Of a stretch of DNA of 64,000 nt, positions 8,474 through 15,549 are shown in pieces (positions within the stretch are counted from its first letter, which is position 1; every line of letters begins with the position of its first letter). Source of the stretch: Cacconaster sp045642485 (lineage in GTDB: Bacteria; Bacteroidota; Bacteroidia; Bacteroidales; UBA932); assembly GCA_045642485.1 (NCBI GenBank), contig JAZUIV010000012.1:1-64000 (forward strand), read 5' to 3'. Both the position numbers and the translations under genes were made by a program. The notes below the pieces were generated by a model. The model was not told the DNA's origin and did no database searches. It saw only the letters and a program-made list of their open reading frames with translations.

Positions 8474-9853
8474 TCAGTCGAAGTAGTTGTACTTGTCAAT
8501 AATCTTGTCCACAACCTCCAACTGGTCGGCCTTGATATACTTCTTGAGCATTATCGGTGTGGAATGGCCGGTAATCTTCATAATGTCATAGACGTCCATC
8601 CCTGCCAGATACATCAGTGTGGCTCCGGTCCTTCTCGCCGTATGCGAGTGGATAAGCTGCCATTTCTGGTACTTGACCGTTTCCTTGTTGCCGCCCTTGG
8701 TCTCGACCATTTCCACAATCTCATCAAGACCGGCCATCTTGCCGATATCCTTGATATAGCGGTTTATCACCTGGTCTGCAAGATGCGGCATCTGATAATT
8801 ATACCGTTCAAGAATATTCTTCAATTCAGTAGAGCAGGGAACAGCCACCTTCGCACCGGTCTTGTGCTGCCGGATGTTGATATACATCACCTCACGGGTC
8901 TGAATCTCCGGCTTGGTCTGCCCGGGATTCTCCGGATCCGGAACGTCAACAATCGTCCTCTTCGTATAGGATTGAATATCGTCCTTGGAGATATTGTTGT
9001 AGTCGGAAATTCTCTGGGCTGTCCAGCAGCCGACAAGAAAGATATCCCTGGCAATCTGATACCCCTGCGGCATTTCCTTCAAATCCACGGCCCTGAACTT
9101 GTCGAGGTCTTCCTTGGTCAGATAGATGGAATCGACTTCAACTCTGGTCCCCTTGAACCGTTTGTCCTTGAACTTCTGATTCTGATTGAACCCTTCGGAC
9201 TCTGCGCAGCGCAGGATGCTCTTCAGATTCTTGATGTGCTTGCCGTATGTATTGATGGCATAATTCCGAGCCTTCATCCACTCCGTGTACTTGAAGTACA
9301 GGGTCATATCGATGTCATTGAAGTCATACCTCCTGTGAGTCTCGGACTGGAATGTCTTCCAGACAGTCATCGACTCCTTCAGGGATTTTGCAGTACTGTG
9401 AGCGAAGTTCGTTCCCTTGTCAGTCTGCCTCGCTCCGGAGAAGATCTGCTCGATGTACAGGTCGATATATTTTGACAAGGTCATTTTCTTGGCCTCAGCC
9501 TCAGCAAGCCTCTTTGCCTCCTCCTGTCTCAGCCGTTCCTCACGCTCTTCCCGATAAATGATGTTGTTGCAAATCTTCTTGACCTCCTCAACGGTTACCG
9601 GCTTTCCCTGGCGCAACCTTGAATCAATGGCGACACGGATATCATCAGTCTTGGCAATGATAAAAGAGCCGGACTCGCTCTGTTTCCAATTCTCCCAGGC
9701 CGCCCCGTTGCGATTGAGTTTCCACTTCTCTGCCGGGACCTGCAGGTCAGTTTTGATACGGATGTTTGTCTTCGGTTCAGGATGCTGGATCCTGATGTAC
9801 AAAGGCACCAAGCCCTTGGCGTCTTTGTTCAGTAGTACGAAAGTTGTTGCCAT
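8474..9853 (-). CDS. int: Tyrosine recombinase (integrase)
   Basis: The 459-residue protein has an N-terminal arm-binding region of the Bacteroidota integrase type, a SAM-like core-binding domain near residues 125-225, and a catalytic domain. The catalytic residues are visible: Arg in 'AQRISDY' near residue 281, His404-x-x-Arg407 in 'HTARRTG', His430 in 'GHST', and the nucleophile Tyr439 in 'KKYI'. It would integrate and excise the element by site-specific recombination. A consensus -7 box (TATCTTTG on minus) lies at 9887-9880, 27 bases before the start, and repeated TGTACT motifs lie just upstream of that promoter. Confidence 0.9.
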   Translation of the reverse strand: MATTFVLLNKDAKGLVPLYIRIQHPEPKTNIRIKTDLQVPAEKWKLNRNGAAWENWKQSESGSFIIAKTDDIRVAIDSRLRQGKPVTVEEVKKICNNIIYREEREERLRQEEAKRLAEAEAKKMTLSKYIDLYIEQIFSGARQTDKGTNFAHSTAKSLKESMTVWKTFQSETHRRYDFNDIDMTLYFKYTEWMKARNYAINTYGKHIKNLKSILRCAESEGFNQNQKFKDKRFKGTRVEVDSIYLTKEDLDKFRAVDLKEMPQGYQIARDIFLVGCWTAQRISDYNNISKDDIQSYTKRTIVDVPDPENPGQTKPEIQTREVMYINIRQHKTGAKVAVPCSTELKNILERYNYQMPHLADQVINRYIKDIGKMAGLDEIVEMVETKGGNKETVKYQKWQLIHSHTARRTGATLMYLAGMDVYDIMKITGHSTPIMLKKYIKADQLEVVDKIIDKYNYFD

Positions 9854-9879
9854 AATTTTGTATGTTAATTTACGTACTA

Positions 9880-9887
9880 CAAAGATA
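9880..9887 (-). promoter_or_regulatory. Integrase promoter -7 element
   Basis: On the minus strand the sequence reads TATCTTTG, a perfect match to the Bacteroidota TAnnTTTG element, 27 bases upstream of the integrase ATG. The expected -33 zone falls at the edge of the repeat beginning at 9905, so proteins bound there could control int. Confidence 0.55.
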
Positions 9888-9904
9888 ATAATAATCCCGA
9901 AAAG

Positions 9905-9927
9905 TGTACTGAAAATGTACTAAAATT
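9905..9927 (+). repeat. 23-bp direct repeat, copy 1
   Basis: This 23-base sequence is two consecutive TGTACTRAAAW units. An identical 23-base copy is at 10111-10133, so four TGTACT units occur within 230 bases. The position just outside the integrase promoter suggests arm-type integrase or excisionase binding sites, or duplicated att DNA. Confidence 0.7.
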
Positions 9928-10034
9928 CTCGAAAGACTCCCCAGCACTCCCGAAAGACTAATTTCAACATATATTGATTATTAGCACTTTACGAAATATC
10001 CCTTTCACCACCCCTCTATATCCCTTCGCCTTTG

Positions 10035-10092
10035 GCGGTTCCTTCCGCACCGCTCTAAAATGCCCTACAAGTAATTGCAGGGCATTTTTATT
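10035..10092 (+). terminator. Conserved GC hairpin motif followed by terminator 1
   Basis: A 20-base motif with a GCGGT...ACCGC inverted repeat is at 10035-10054. It is followed by a terminator: AAAATGCCCT (10057-10066) pairs with AGGGCATTTT (10079-10088) and continues into T-rich DNA on the plus strand. A second version of the 20-base motif (17 of 20 identical) and a different terminator lie at 10170-10225. No plus-strand gene upstream explains this terminator. Confidence 0.65.
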
Positions 10093-10110
10093 TTGAAAAA
10101 TTCGGGATTA

Positions 10111-10133
10111 TGTACTGAAAATGTACTAAAATT
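10111..10133 (+). repeat. 23-bp direct repeat, copy 2
   Basis: Identical to 9905-9927. In both copies the order is repeat, spacer, GCGGT...CACCGCT motif, rho-independent terminator; only the spacer (about 107 versus 36 bases) and the terminator stem differ. Confidence 0.7.
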
Positions 10134-10169
10134 GGGCTTCCAAGGCAAACCCCCCGATTTCCGACTATT

Positions 10170-10225
10170 GCGGTATCGTCCGCACCGCTTCCAAGGAGAG
10201 TCCAGTAGCGCTGGACTCTTTTTTT
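10170..10225 (+). terminator. Conserved GC hairpin motif followed by terminator 2
   Basis: The 20-base GCGGT...CACCGCT motif (10170-10189) is followed by AGAGTCCAG (10197-10205), loop TAGCG, CTGGACTCT (10211-10219) and a run of seven T residues. It is a textbook rho-independent terminator for plus-strand transcription, although no plus-strand gene is seen upstream. A small RNA or a displaced gene 3' end could explain it. Confidence 0.7.
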
Positions 10226-10490
10226 ATGCACAGACCATAGCAAAAGGCTCGAACGAGTTTTTGGGCAAAAGAAAATCAAGTGACGGAAATTGAGCTTCCA
10301 AATACGTTCAGTGTAACTTGCAGGCGATTTTTCGGCCTTAAGTTACATAAATGCGCCTACAGGGTACATTCCTGTAACTTGAATTTAGAAGCGCTCTGAA
10401 ATGTCCGGGCGGCAGGCAAAGCTCACATCGGTATGGAAAATGGAAATTACAGGAGTCAACCGGTAGGGTCAGGTCCCGGGAAGGGGCTGA
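10226..10490. other. Gene-free scar between element end and methyltransferase fragment
   Basis: No supported gene is seen. The segment holds three copies of a short TGTAACTT motif in alternating orientation (10312-10319 forward, about 10340-10347 inverted, 10373-10380 forward). Around the second copy, AGGCG near 10322 and GCGCCT near 10354 form a loose inverted repeat. A minus-strand open frame covering this area is the antisense of the methyltransferase fragment and is not credible. Confidence 0.4.
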
Positions 10491-10697
10491 ACAATCCTCG
10501 ATGCACGTGCCAAATATCCCGACTGCTCCCTTGCCGACCTTTATGACGAACTGACAATGCCCGTCGAACTCCGTAAGGCCCATCAGGGAAATGACAATGC
10601 CGTGATGGAAGCCTACTGCTTCAATTGGCGCACAATGACCGAATCCGACTGCGTCGCTGAACTCTTCAAACTGTACCAGAAACTTACAGAAAAGTAA
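10491..10697 (+). pseudogene. C-terminal fragment of a large DNA methyltransferase
   Basis: A frame entering after an in-frame TGA at 10488 encodes 68 residues with 'ILDARAKYP', 'SLADLYDELTMP-x-ELRKAH', 'MTESDCVAELFKLYQKL' and a TAA stop at 10695-10697. From memory this matches the conserved C-terminus of large class I DNA methyltransferases of the MmeI/type IIL or BREX-like kind, which normally have around 900 residues. There is no start codon or upstream catalytic domain, so this is the end of a deleted gene. It abuts the truncated NERD gene by one base, suggesting remains of a defence gene pair. Confidence 0.6.
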
Positions 10698-10698
10698 C

Positions 10699-11094
10699 AT
10701 GCAAGATACTTACCTCGTCATTCTTATTGCTATTGGCATACTTGCTTTGATTATTCACCATATTCCTAAGGCGAGGAAGTATCGCAAGCAGATTCAGTCG
10801 GTCTCTTCAATGGATAGAGGCACTTGGTCGGAAAGAGACCTGATACCCAAGCTCATAAATAAATGCGGTATCAACCCTCAGGCTATTTATCATGACCTGT
10901 TTATCCGTAAAGACGATGGCACATACACACAGATAGATCTTGCCGTTCCTACTCCCCAAGGTATCATCGTCTTCGAGGTTAAGGATTACAGCGGATGGAT
11001 TTTCGGCAATGGTAACAGTACCTTATTTCTTCATTTTGTTACCAAAGAATATGCGCCCTTTCTTAATCAAGTTGATGATGATTTGTGCTATTAA
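10699..11094 (+). pseudogene. NERD-domain nuclease-like protein, 3' truncated
   Basis: The first about 105 residues are an intact start: a membrane helix at residues 5-20, then a NERD domain with 'GTWSERDLIPKL' and the nuclease-like core 'QIDLAVPTPQGIIVFEVKDYSGWIFG'. The homology stops near base 11015. From about 11023 the frame reads through the antisense of the neighbouring gene's 3' end, so the last 25 residues are accidental. NERD proteins usually continue with further strands and often extra domains, so this copy is broken by a deletion or recombination event. It directly follows the methyltransferase fragment, and the two probably formed one module. Confidence 0.65.
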
Positions 11095-11958
11095 TGATAA
11101 CGCGGCACCGGCAATTAGCGAAGCTATGAAGGATACATGTTGGGATGTCCTTTTTATATTAATATTTTCTGCAATTAGGTAAATGCCACCATTATCAATG
11201 ACCTGTCGCATGGATTCAGGTGTATGATAGATGATTCTATCTGGCCTCAATTGGTCTGGCTGTGGGCTTATATTAAGAATATTCAATGGTTCAGTGAATC
11301 TCCCGGTTGTATCTTTGGAATTATAATCTATTGCAATATAGTTTAAACCATTATCTTCCAAAGCATCCAGGTTGACGAATGGCGCCAACTTGATTCCAAG
11401 CCACATACAAATGTATGGGTTGCGCGAATTGGTAGGATTCCACATTCCTGAAGAGGTAATACAAAAGTCTGATTTATTGTATAAATCGTTTGACTGTATA
11501 ATATGATTTCCTAAATTCTTTTTATAGAAAGCTATCATATCTTCCTCTTTCTCAACAGATAATTGGATTTTATTCCCGTGCTCATCAACATATTCGTCAT
11601 CATTGGCACTAGTGTTGAAGTCTTGCCCATAGGATGTGAAAGTAACCCATAATGCTGATTCTTTCGCAGAATTAGCTTGGATACTATCTTGGGAGAACTG
11701 ACAGGATAAAGAAATAATACTTGTACTATCGTTTGGCGTAATATTGGTAACTAACGATATCTGGTCTAGATTAGTGCTGCTGGGGTTAATATTGACCACG
11801 GATTGCTTCAATTCTGGAAGGTACTGTTGTTTTGAAAGAGACAACATCCAGAACGTTATACCGATAAGGCCAAACAATAGAATAAAATGGCCCAATGCCG
11901 ATTCAATAAAATCACAAATTATAAACAGTAGGCTGTTTACTGGTTTTGGTGCTTCCAT
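11023..11958 (-). CDS. Membrane protein of unknown function, AT-rich
   Basis: The 311-residue protein has one membrane helix near the N-terminus (about residues 20-42) and another near the C-terminus (about 277-297), with a large soluble domain between. The C-terminus ends in a Lys-rich tail. Base composition is clearly more AT-rich than the genes on both sides, a sign of recent acquisition. I recognise no family. Its place beside a methyltransferase/NERD scar is consistent with an accessory or defence-type cargo gene, but nothing in the protein proves that. Confidence 0.55.
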   Translation of the reverse strand: MEAPKPVNSLLFIICDFIESALGHFILLFGLIGITFWMLSLSKQQYLPELKQSVVNINPSSTNLDQISLVTNITPNDSTSIISLSCQFSQDSIQANSAKESALWVTFTSYGQDFNTSANDDEYVDEHGNKIQLSVEKEEDMIAFYKKNLGNHIIQSNDLYNKSDFCITSSGMWNPTNSRNPYICMWLGIKLAPFVNLDALEDNGLNYIAIDYNSKDTTGRFTEPLNILNISPQPDQLRPDRIIYHTPESMRQVIDNGGIYLIAENINIKRTSQHVSFIASLIAGAALSLIAQIIINLIKKGRIFFGNKMKK

Positions 11959-12512
11959 ATTATAAATTCCTTGTATTGTTCAAATTTAGTGATTTTTATA
12001 AAATTCAAACCAAGATTGCTTCCGAATATAAGCGACTAGCATCTATACGAAGATTTATCCGTGCAGACGATTGAACACTTGCAGACTGGAATGACTTGCG
12101 TCCGGACAGCGCTTTCTATACGGGGCTCTGCCCCAAATCCCGCGGCTCCCGACCTTGCCGTATTTGCCTGAGGCAAATACACGGTCTCCGCCGGGCCGCC
12201 GATGCGGCCTTATTAATTCTACGTTATTTGCGCAGCAAATAACTTGCTGTCTGCGGCTGAGTCTGTCCTTTGACGCAATGCCATTCCAGTCTGTGTATGA
12301 ACGTGCGGATTCATTTATACATATGTATGAACCCTGTCTGCCATATTGAATTTATCTCAATAGCAACTCGAAGTGAAATATTGTAAAGCATTGATACTTT
12401 GCAAGTAATTATTTTTGTGTATTTGCATTGGAAATGTCTTTAACTAAAAAAGTAGTATCTTCGTATAGTGAACAATCGGCAAAAGGGCCGAAAGAAAACA
12501 GGGGACCTCAAT
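11959..12512. other. Gene-free interval with a foldback element
   Basis: No credible gene is present. The central part (12082-12293) is the foldback element described separately. The last 100 bases are AT-rich and must hold the promoter for the carbohydrate genes. TATTTTTG (12410-12417) and TATCTTCG (12456-12463) resemble -7 boxes, but neither has a well-spaced TTTG. Confidence 0.4.
12082..12293. repeat. 212-base foldback element with nested hairpins
   Basis: CAGACTGGAATG (12082-12093) is the exact reverse complement of CATTCCAGTCTG (12282-12293), and the match continues imperfectly inward for about 30 bases (TTGCGTC, GGACAG). Inside are three tight hairpins: GGGGC-TCT-GCCCC (12122-12134), GTATTTGCC-TGA-GGCAAATAC (12160-12180) and GTTATTTGC-GCA-GCAAATAAC (12223-12243). 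The arrangement is either a non-coding mobile element with terminal inverted repeats (MITE-like) or a structured RNA. No transposase is present. Confidence 0.65.
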
Positions 12513-15500
12513 ATGAAAAGGTGCAAATCATTGATTCTGTCGATATCTGCCGTTTTTGTGCTCGGCTTGAGCGCAAATGCGCAGGTTGATGAACGGAAAG
12601 CCCTGCTAAGGGAAGAGATTGAAAGAGATCTTGTTGACAACATCCTGCCTTTCTGGGAGAAGAACTCCCCGGACCCTGCCGGCGGCTTCTACGGCACAGT
12701 AAGCAGAGAGGGGAAGGGCAACCCGGCGTCACCCAAGGCCGGAGTGCTCAATACCAGGATACTCTGGACATTTTCGACGGCATACCGCATCTACGGACTT
12801 CCCCAATACAAGGAACTGGCGGACAGAGCCCAGGAGTACGTGATAGAGAATCTGATGGACCAGAAATACGGCGGTATTTTCTGGCTCGCCGGAGTTGACG
12901 GAATTCCCGCAGACGCCACCAAACAGACCTATGCCACGGCATTCGGCATTTACTCGCTTTCCGAACATTTCAGGGCTACGGGAAACAGGCAGAGCCTTCA
13001 GAAAGCCATTGAACTCTACAATGTGATGGAGAGCAAAATTCACGACAAAGTGGGGAAGGGGTGGATAGAGGTTCATTCGCGCGACTGGAAAAAACCTGAT
13101 GCCAAGGGTGTTGACGGAAAGGAAGGCGCAACCAAGACGATGAATACCCACATTCACGTGATGGAGGCATACACCAACCTTTACCGGGTATGGCCCGATG
13201 CCGGTCTTAGGGAAAATCTTCTGGAACTTCTTGACATATTTCAGACAAAACTCTATAACCCGCAGACAAAACATCTCATTCTCTTCTGTGACGACAACTG
13301 GAACACCCTTGGTAACGCAGATTCCTACGGACACGATATCGAGGCCTCCTGGCTGATGTGCGAGTGCGCCGAGGTACTCGGAGACGAGGAGTTGAAAAAC
13401 ACGGTGAACAAACAGGCCGTGGAGATGGTCGATGCCGCGCTTGCAGAAGGCGTCAATGGCGACGGCTCGATGAGATACGGGCGTGATGAAGGCGTGTACA
13501 GGATGAATCTTCAGTGGTGGCCCCAGTGCGAGAGCATTGTGGGTTGCATCAACGCCTGGCAGATTACCGGCCAGAGGAAATATTTCGATGCGGCGGCAAG
13601 GACCTGGGAATTCGTCAAGGACAACTTCATTGACAGGGAGTACGGAGGATGGTTCAAGAATCTTTCCGCTGACAGGCGGCCTGATATGCACGATGCTAAG
13701 GCCAGCATCTGGAACTGCCCCTATCACAACAGCCGTATGGGATATGAAATCCTCAGCCGTCTGGCCCCGGACGTGACTCATACCGAAGTCATGGCCTGGA
13801 GCAATATCACAGGCATACGCCTTGAGGGCGAGAATATCGACTTCGAATCCAAACTGTGCGTCGGGACCGTCGGTGGCAATATGGAGAGGACTGGGCGAGA
13901 GAAACAGAACGGGATAAGGTATCGTCGTGAGGGGCTGGCACAAATCACCGAAACTCCTATGCACGGAGCGAAATTCGTTCAGACTGTAACGGACCTCAAT
14001 CCCAATACGGTCAGCATCAGATGGCAGTCAGAGGCTCTGGAAACTCTTGATGAGGCTGCATATCTCAGCCTTACCTTCACCCCCGAACATTATTCCGACG
14101 CAGTCATCAAGGCCTCCGGTCGGAAACTGACGGTCACCTCGCCGGACCGCAGCATCGACTTTACCTTCGGCAAGTCAGTAAAGACTCTTGTGAGGGAGGA
14201 AGAGGGGAACAAGGTGGTTTATGTAACTCTTCTCCCTACTCTGAAGAAGGGGGTGAAGTCAGAACTTTCGGCAAGCGTGAAGGTGGACGGAACCCGATAC
14301 CACGAGACTGTCCACATTGCTCTGGACCTTGACAATCCGGGAAGGGAGTTCGTGGGCTTCGGTGGCAATTTCCGTATCCAGTCGCCTGTCAACGATCCGA
14401 AGGTCATAGATTATTGCCTTGACAATATGCGCGTTGCATTCGGACGTGTGGAATTCCCCTGGCGCAACTGGGACAAGGCCGGGGCATCCGACCCTCACGT
14501 GATGGAGAGCGCCGCCATAGCAAGAAAACTGAAGCGGTTCGGAATGCCGGTAATCGTCAGTTGCTGGTTCCCTCCGCAGTGGGCGGGAACCCTGACCACC
14601 CGATCCGACGGCTCTTCCCGGGCATATTCTCTCAAGAAGGAGGAAAAAGCAAGGATATTCGAGTCAATGGCTTCATACCTTGTTTTCCTCAAGAAGAATT
14701 ACGGTGTCGAGGCCGACTATTTTTCCTTCAATGAGTCCGACCTGGGCATAGATGTCGTGTTTACGGCAGAGGAGCATAGGGACTTCATCAAGGAGTTCGG
14801 CAAGTATCTGGCTGACAAGGGGCTCAAGACTCTTATGCTTCTCGGGGACAATTCGGATGCAAGCACTTTCGACTTCATAATCCCCACTCTTGAGGATGCC
14901 TCCGCACATAAATACATAGGCGCCATTTCGTTCCACTCCTGGAGAGGCTGCGATGATGCCACTCTCGCGAAATGGGCGGACGCTTCCCGCAAAATCAACG
15001 TCCCCCTGATTGTGGGGGAGGGAAGTACGGACGCGGCGGCTCATCAGTATCCCGACATCTTCAAAGAGCCCACCTTCGCCCTCTATGAAATCAACCTCTA
15101 TACGCGCATCTGTGCGGCCTGCCAACCCCTGAGCATACTCCAGTGGCAGCTCACTTCCGACTATTCTCTCCTCTGGGGAGACGGAATCTACAGGTCTGAG
15201 GGTCCCTTGCGTCCCACGCAACGCTTCTTCAATCTCAAACAGCTTTCGATGACTCCCCGGAACGTCTTTGTCATCCCTCTGAGGAAGGACAAGGAGAATG
15301 TCACGGCCGCAGCCTTTGCCAATACGGCGAGAGGTGAAAGTGCCGTACACATCGTCAACAACGGAGCTTCCTGTCCTGCAGAGATTTCCGGACTTCCCGC
15401 AGGGACGGCGAAAGCATATGTATATGTAACGGATACCGACAGGAAGGCAGAGGCGCAACTCCTTTCCGTAAAGGATGGCAAGGTGACCGTATATATGCCT

Positions 15501-15533
15501 GCCGACAGTTTCGTAAGCATTATAAGCGAATGA
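12513..15533 (+). CDS. Secreted cellobiose 2-epimerase / GH30-like hydrolase fusion
   Basis: The start at 12513 gives a clean signal peptide (basic n-region, cleavage near 'ANA-Q'). The product has 1006 residues. Residues about 25-420 are an N-acylglucosamine/cellobiose 2-epimerase (alpha/alpha barrel): 'LWTFSTAYR', 'NTHIHVMEAYTNLYRVW' with catalytic-type His near 213, 'SYGHDIEASWL', 'WWPQCE' and 'YHNSRMGYEI'. Residues about 600-1006 resemble a clan-A GH30-type hydrolase: 'GFGGNFRIQSP', acid/base Glu741 in 'FNES', nucleophile Glu836 in 'VGEGST', and a C-terminal beta domain. Cellobiose 2-epimerases are usually about 400-residue stand-alone, mostly cytoplasmic enzymes, so secretion and fusion are unusual. 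The GH9 gene follows after 16 bases. Likely role: epimerise and cleave beta-linked oligosaccharides in the periplasm. Confidence 0.8.
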   Translation: MKRCKSLILSISAVFVLGLSANAQVDERKALLREEIERDLVDNILPFWEKNSPDPAGGFYGTVSREGKGNPASPKAGVLNTRILWTFSTAYRIYGLPQYKELADRAQEYVIENLMDQKYGGIFWLAGVDGIPADATKQTYATAFGIYSLSEHFRATGNRQSLQKAIELYNVMESKIHDKVGKGWIEVHSRDWKKPDAKGVDGKEGATKTMNTHIHVMEAYTNLYRVWPDAGLRENLLELLDIFQTKLYNPQTKHLILFCDDNWNTLGNADSYGHDIEASWLMCECAEVLGDEELKNTVNKQAVEMVDAALAEGVNGDGSMRYGRDEGVYRMNLQWWPQCESIVGCINAWQITGQRKYFDAAARTWEFVKDNFIDREYGGWFKNLSADRRPDMHDAKASIWNCPYHNSRMGYEILSRLAPDVTHTEVMAWSNITGIRLEGENIDFESKLCVGTVGGNMERTGREKQNGIRYRREGLAQITETPMHGAKFVQTVTDLNPNTVSIRWQSEALETLDEAAYLSLTFTPEHYSDAVIKASGRKLTVTSPDRSIDFTFGKSVKTLVREEEGNKVVYVTLLPTLKKGVKSELSASVKVDGTRYHETVHIALDLDNPGREFVGFGGNFRIQSPVNDPKVIDYCLDNMRVAFGRVEFPWRNWDKAGASDPHVMESAAIARKLKRFGMPVIVSCWFPPQWAGTLTTRSDGSSRAYSLKKEEKARIFESMASYLVFLKKNYGVEADYFSFNESDLGIDVVFTAEEHRDFIKEFGKYLADKGLKTLMLLGDNSDASTFDFIIPTLEDASAHKYIGAISFHSWRGCDDATLAKWADASRKINVPLIVGEGSTDAAAHQYPDIFKEPTFALYEINLYTRICAACQPLSILQWQLTSDYSLLWGDGIYRSEGPLRPTQRFFNLKQLSMTPRNVFVIPLRKDKENVTAAAFANTARGESAVHIVNNGASCPAEISGLPAGTAKAYVYVTDTDRKAEAQLLSVKDGKVTVYMPADSFVSIISE

Positions 15534-15549
15534 AAAACAACCAGATAAG

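Noticed and set aside
10338..10700. 120-residue minus-strand open frame
   Set aside because: It is antisense to the methyltransferase fragment, which has recognisable family residues on the plus strand.
12155..12349. 64-residue open frame inside the foldback element
   Set aside because: It follows the hairpin repeats and has no protein-like character.
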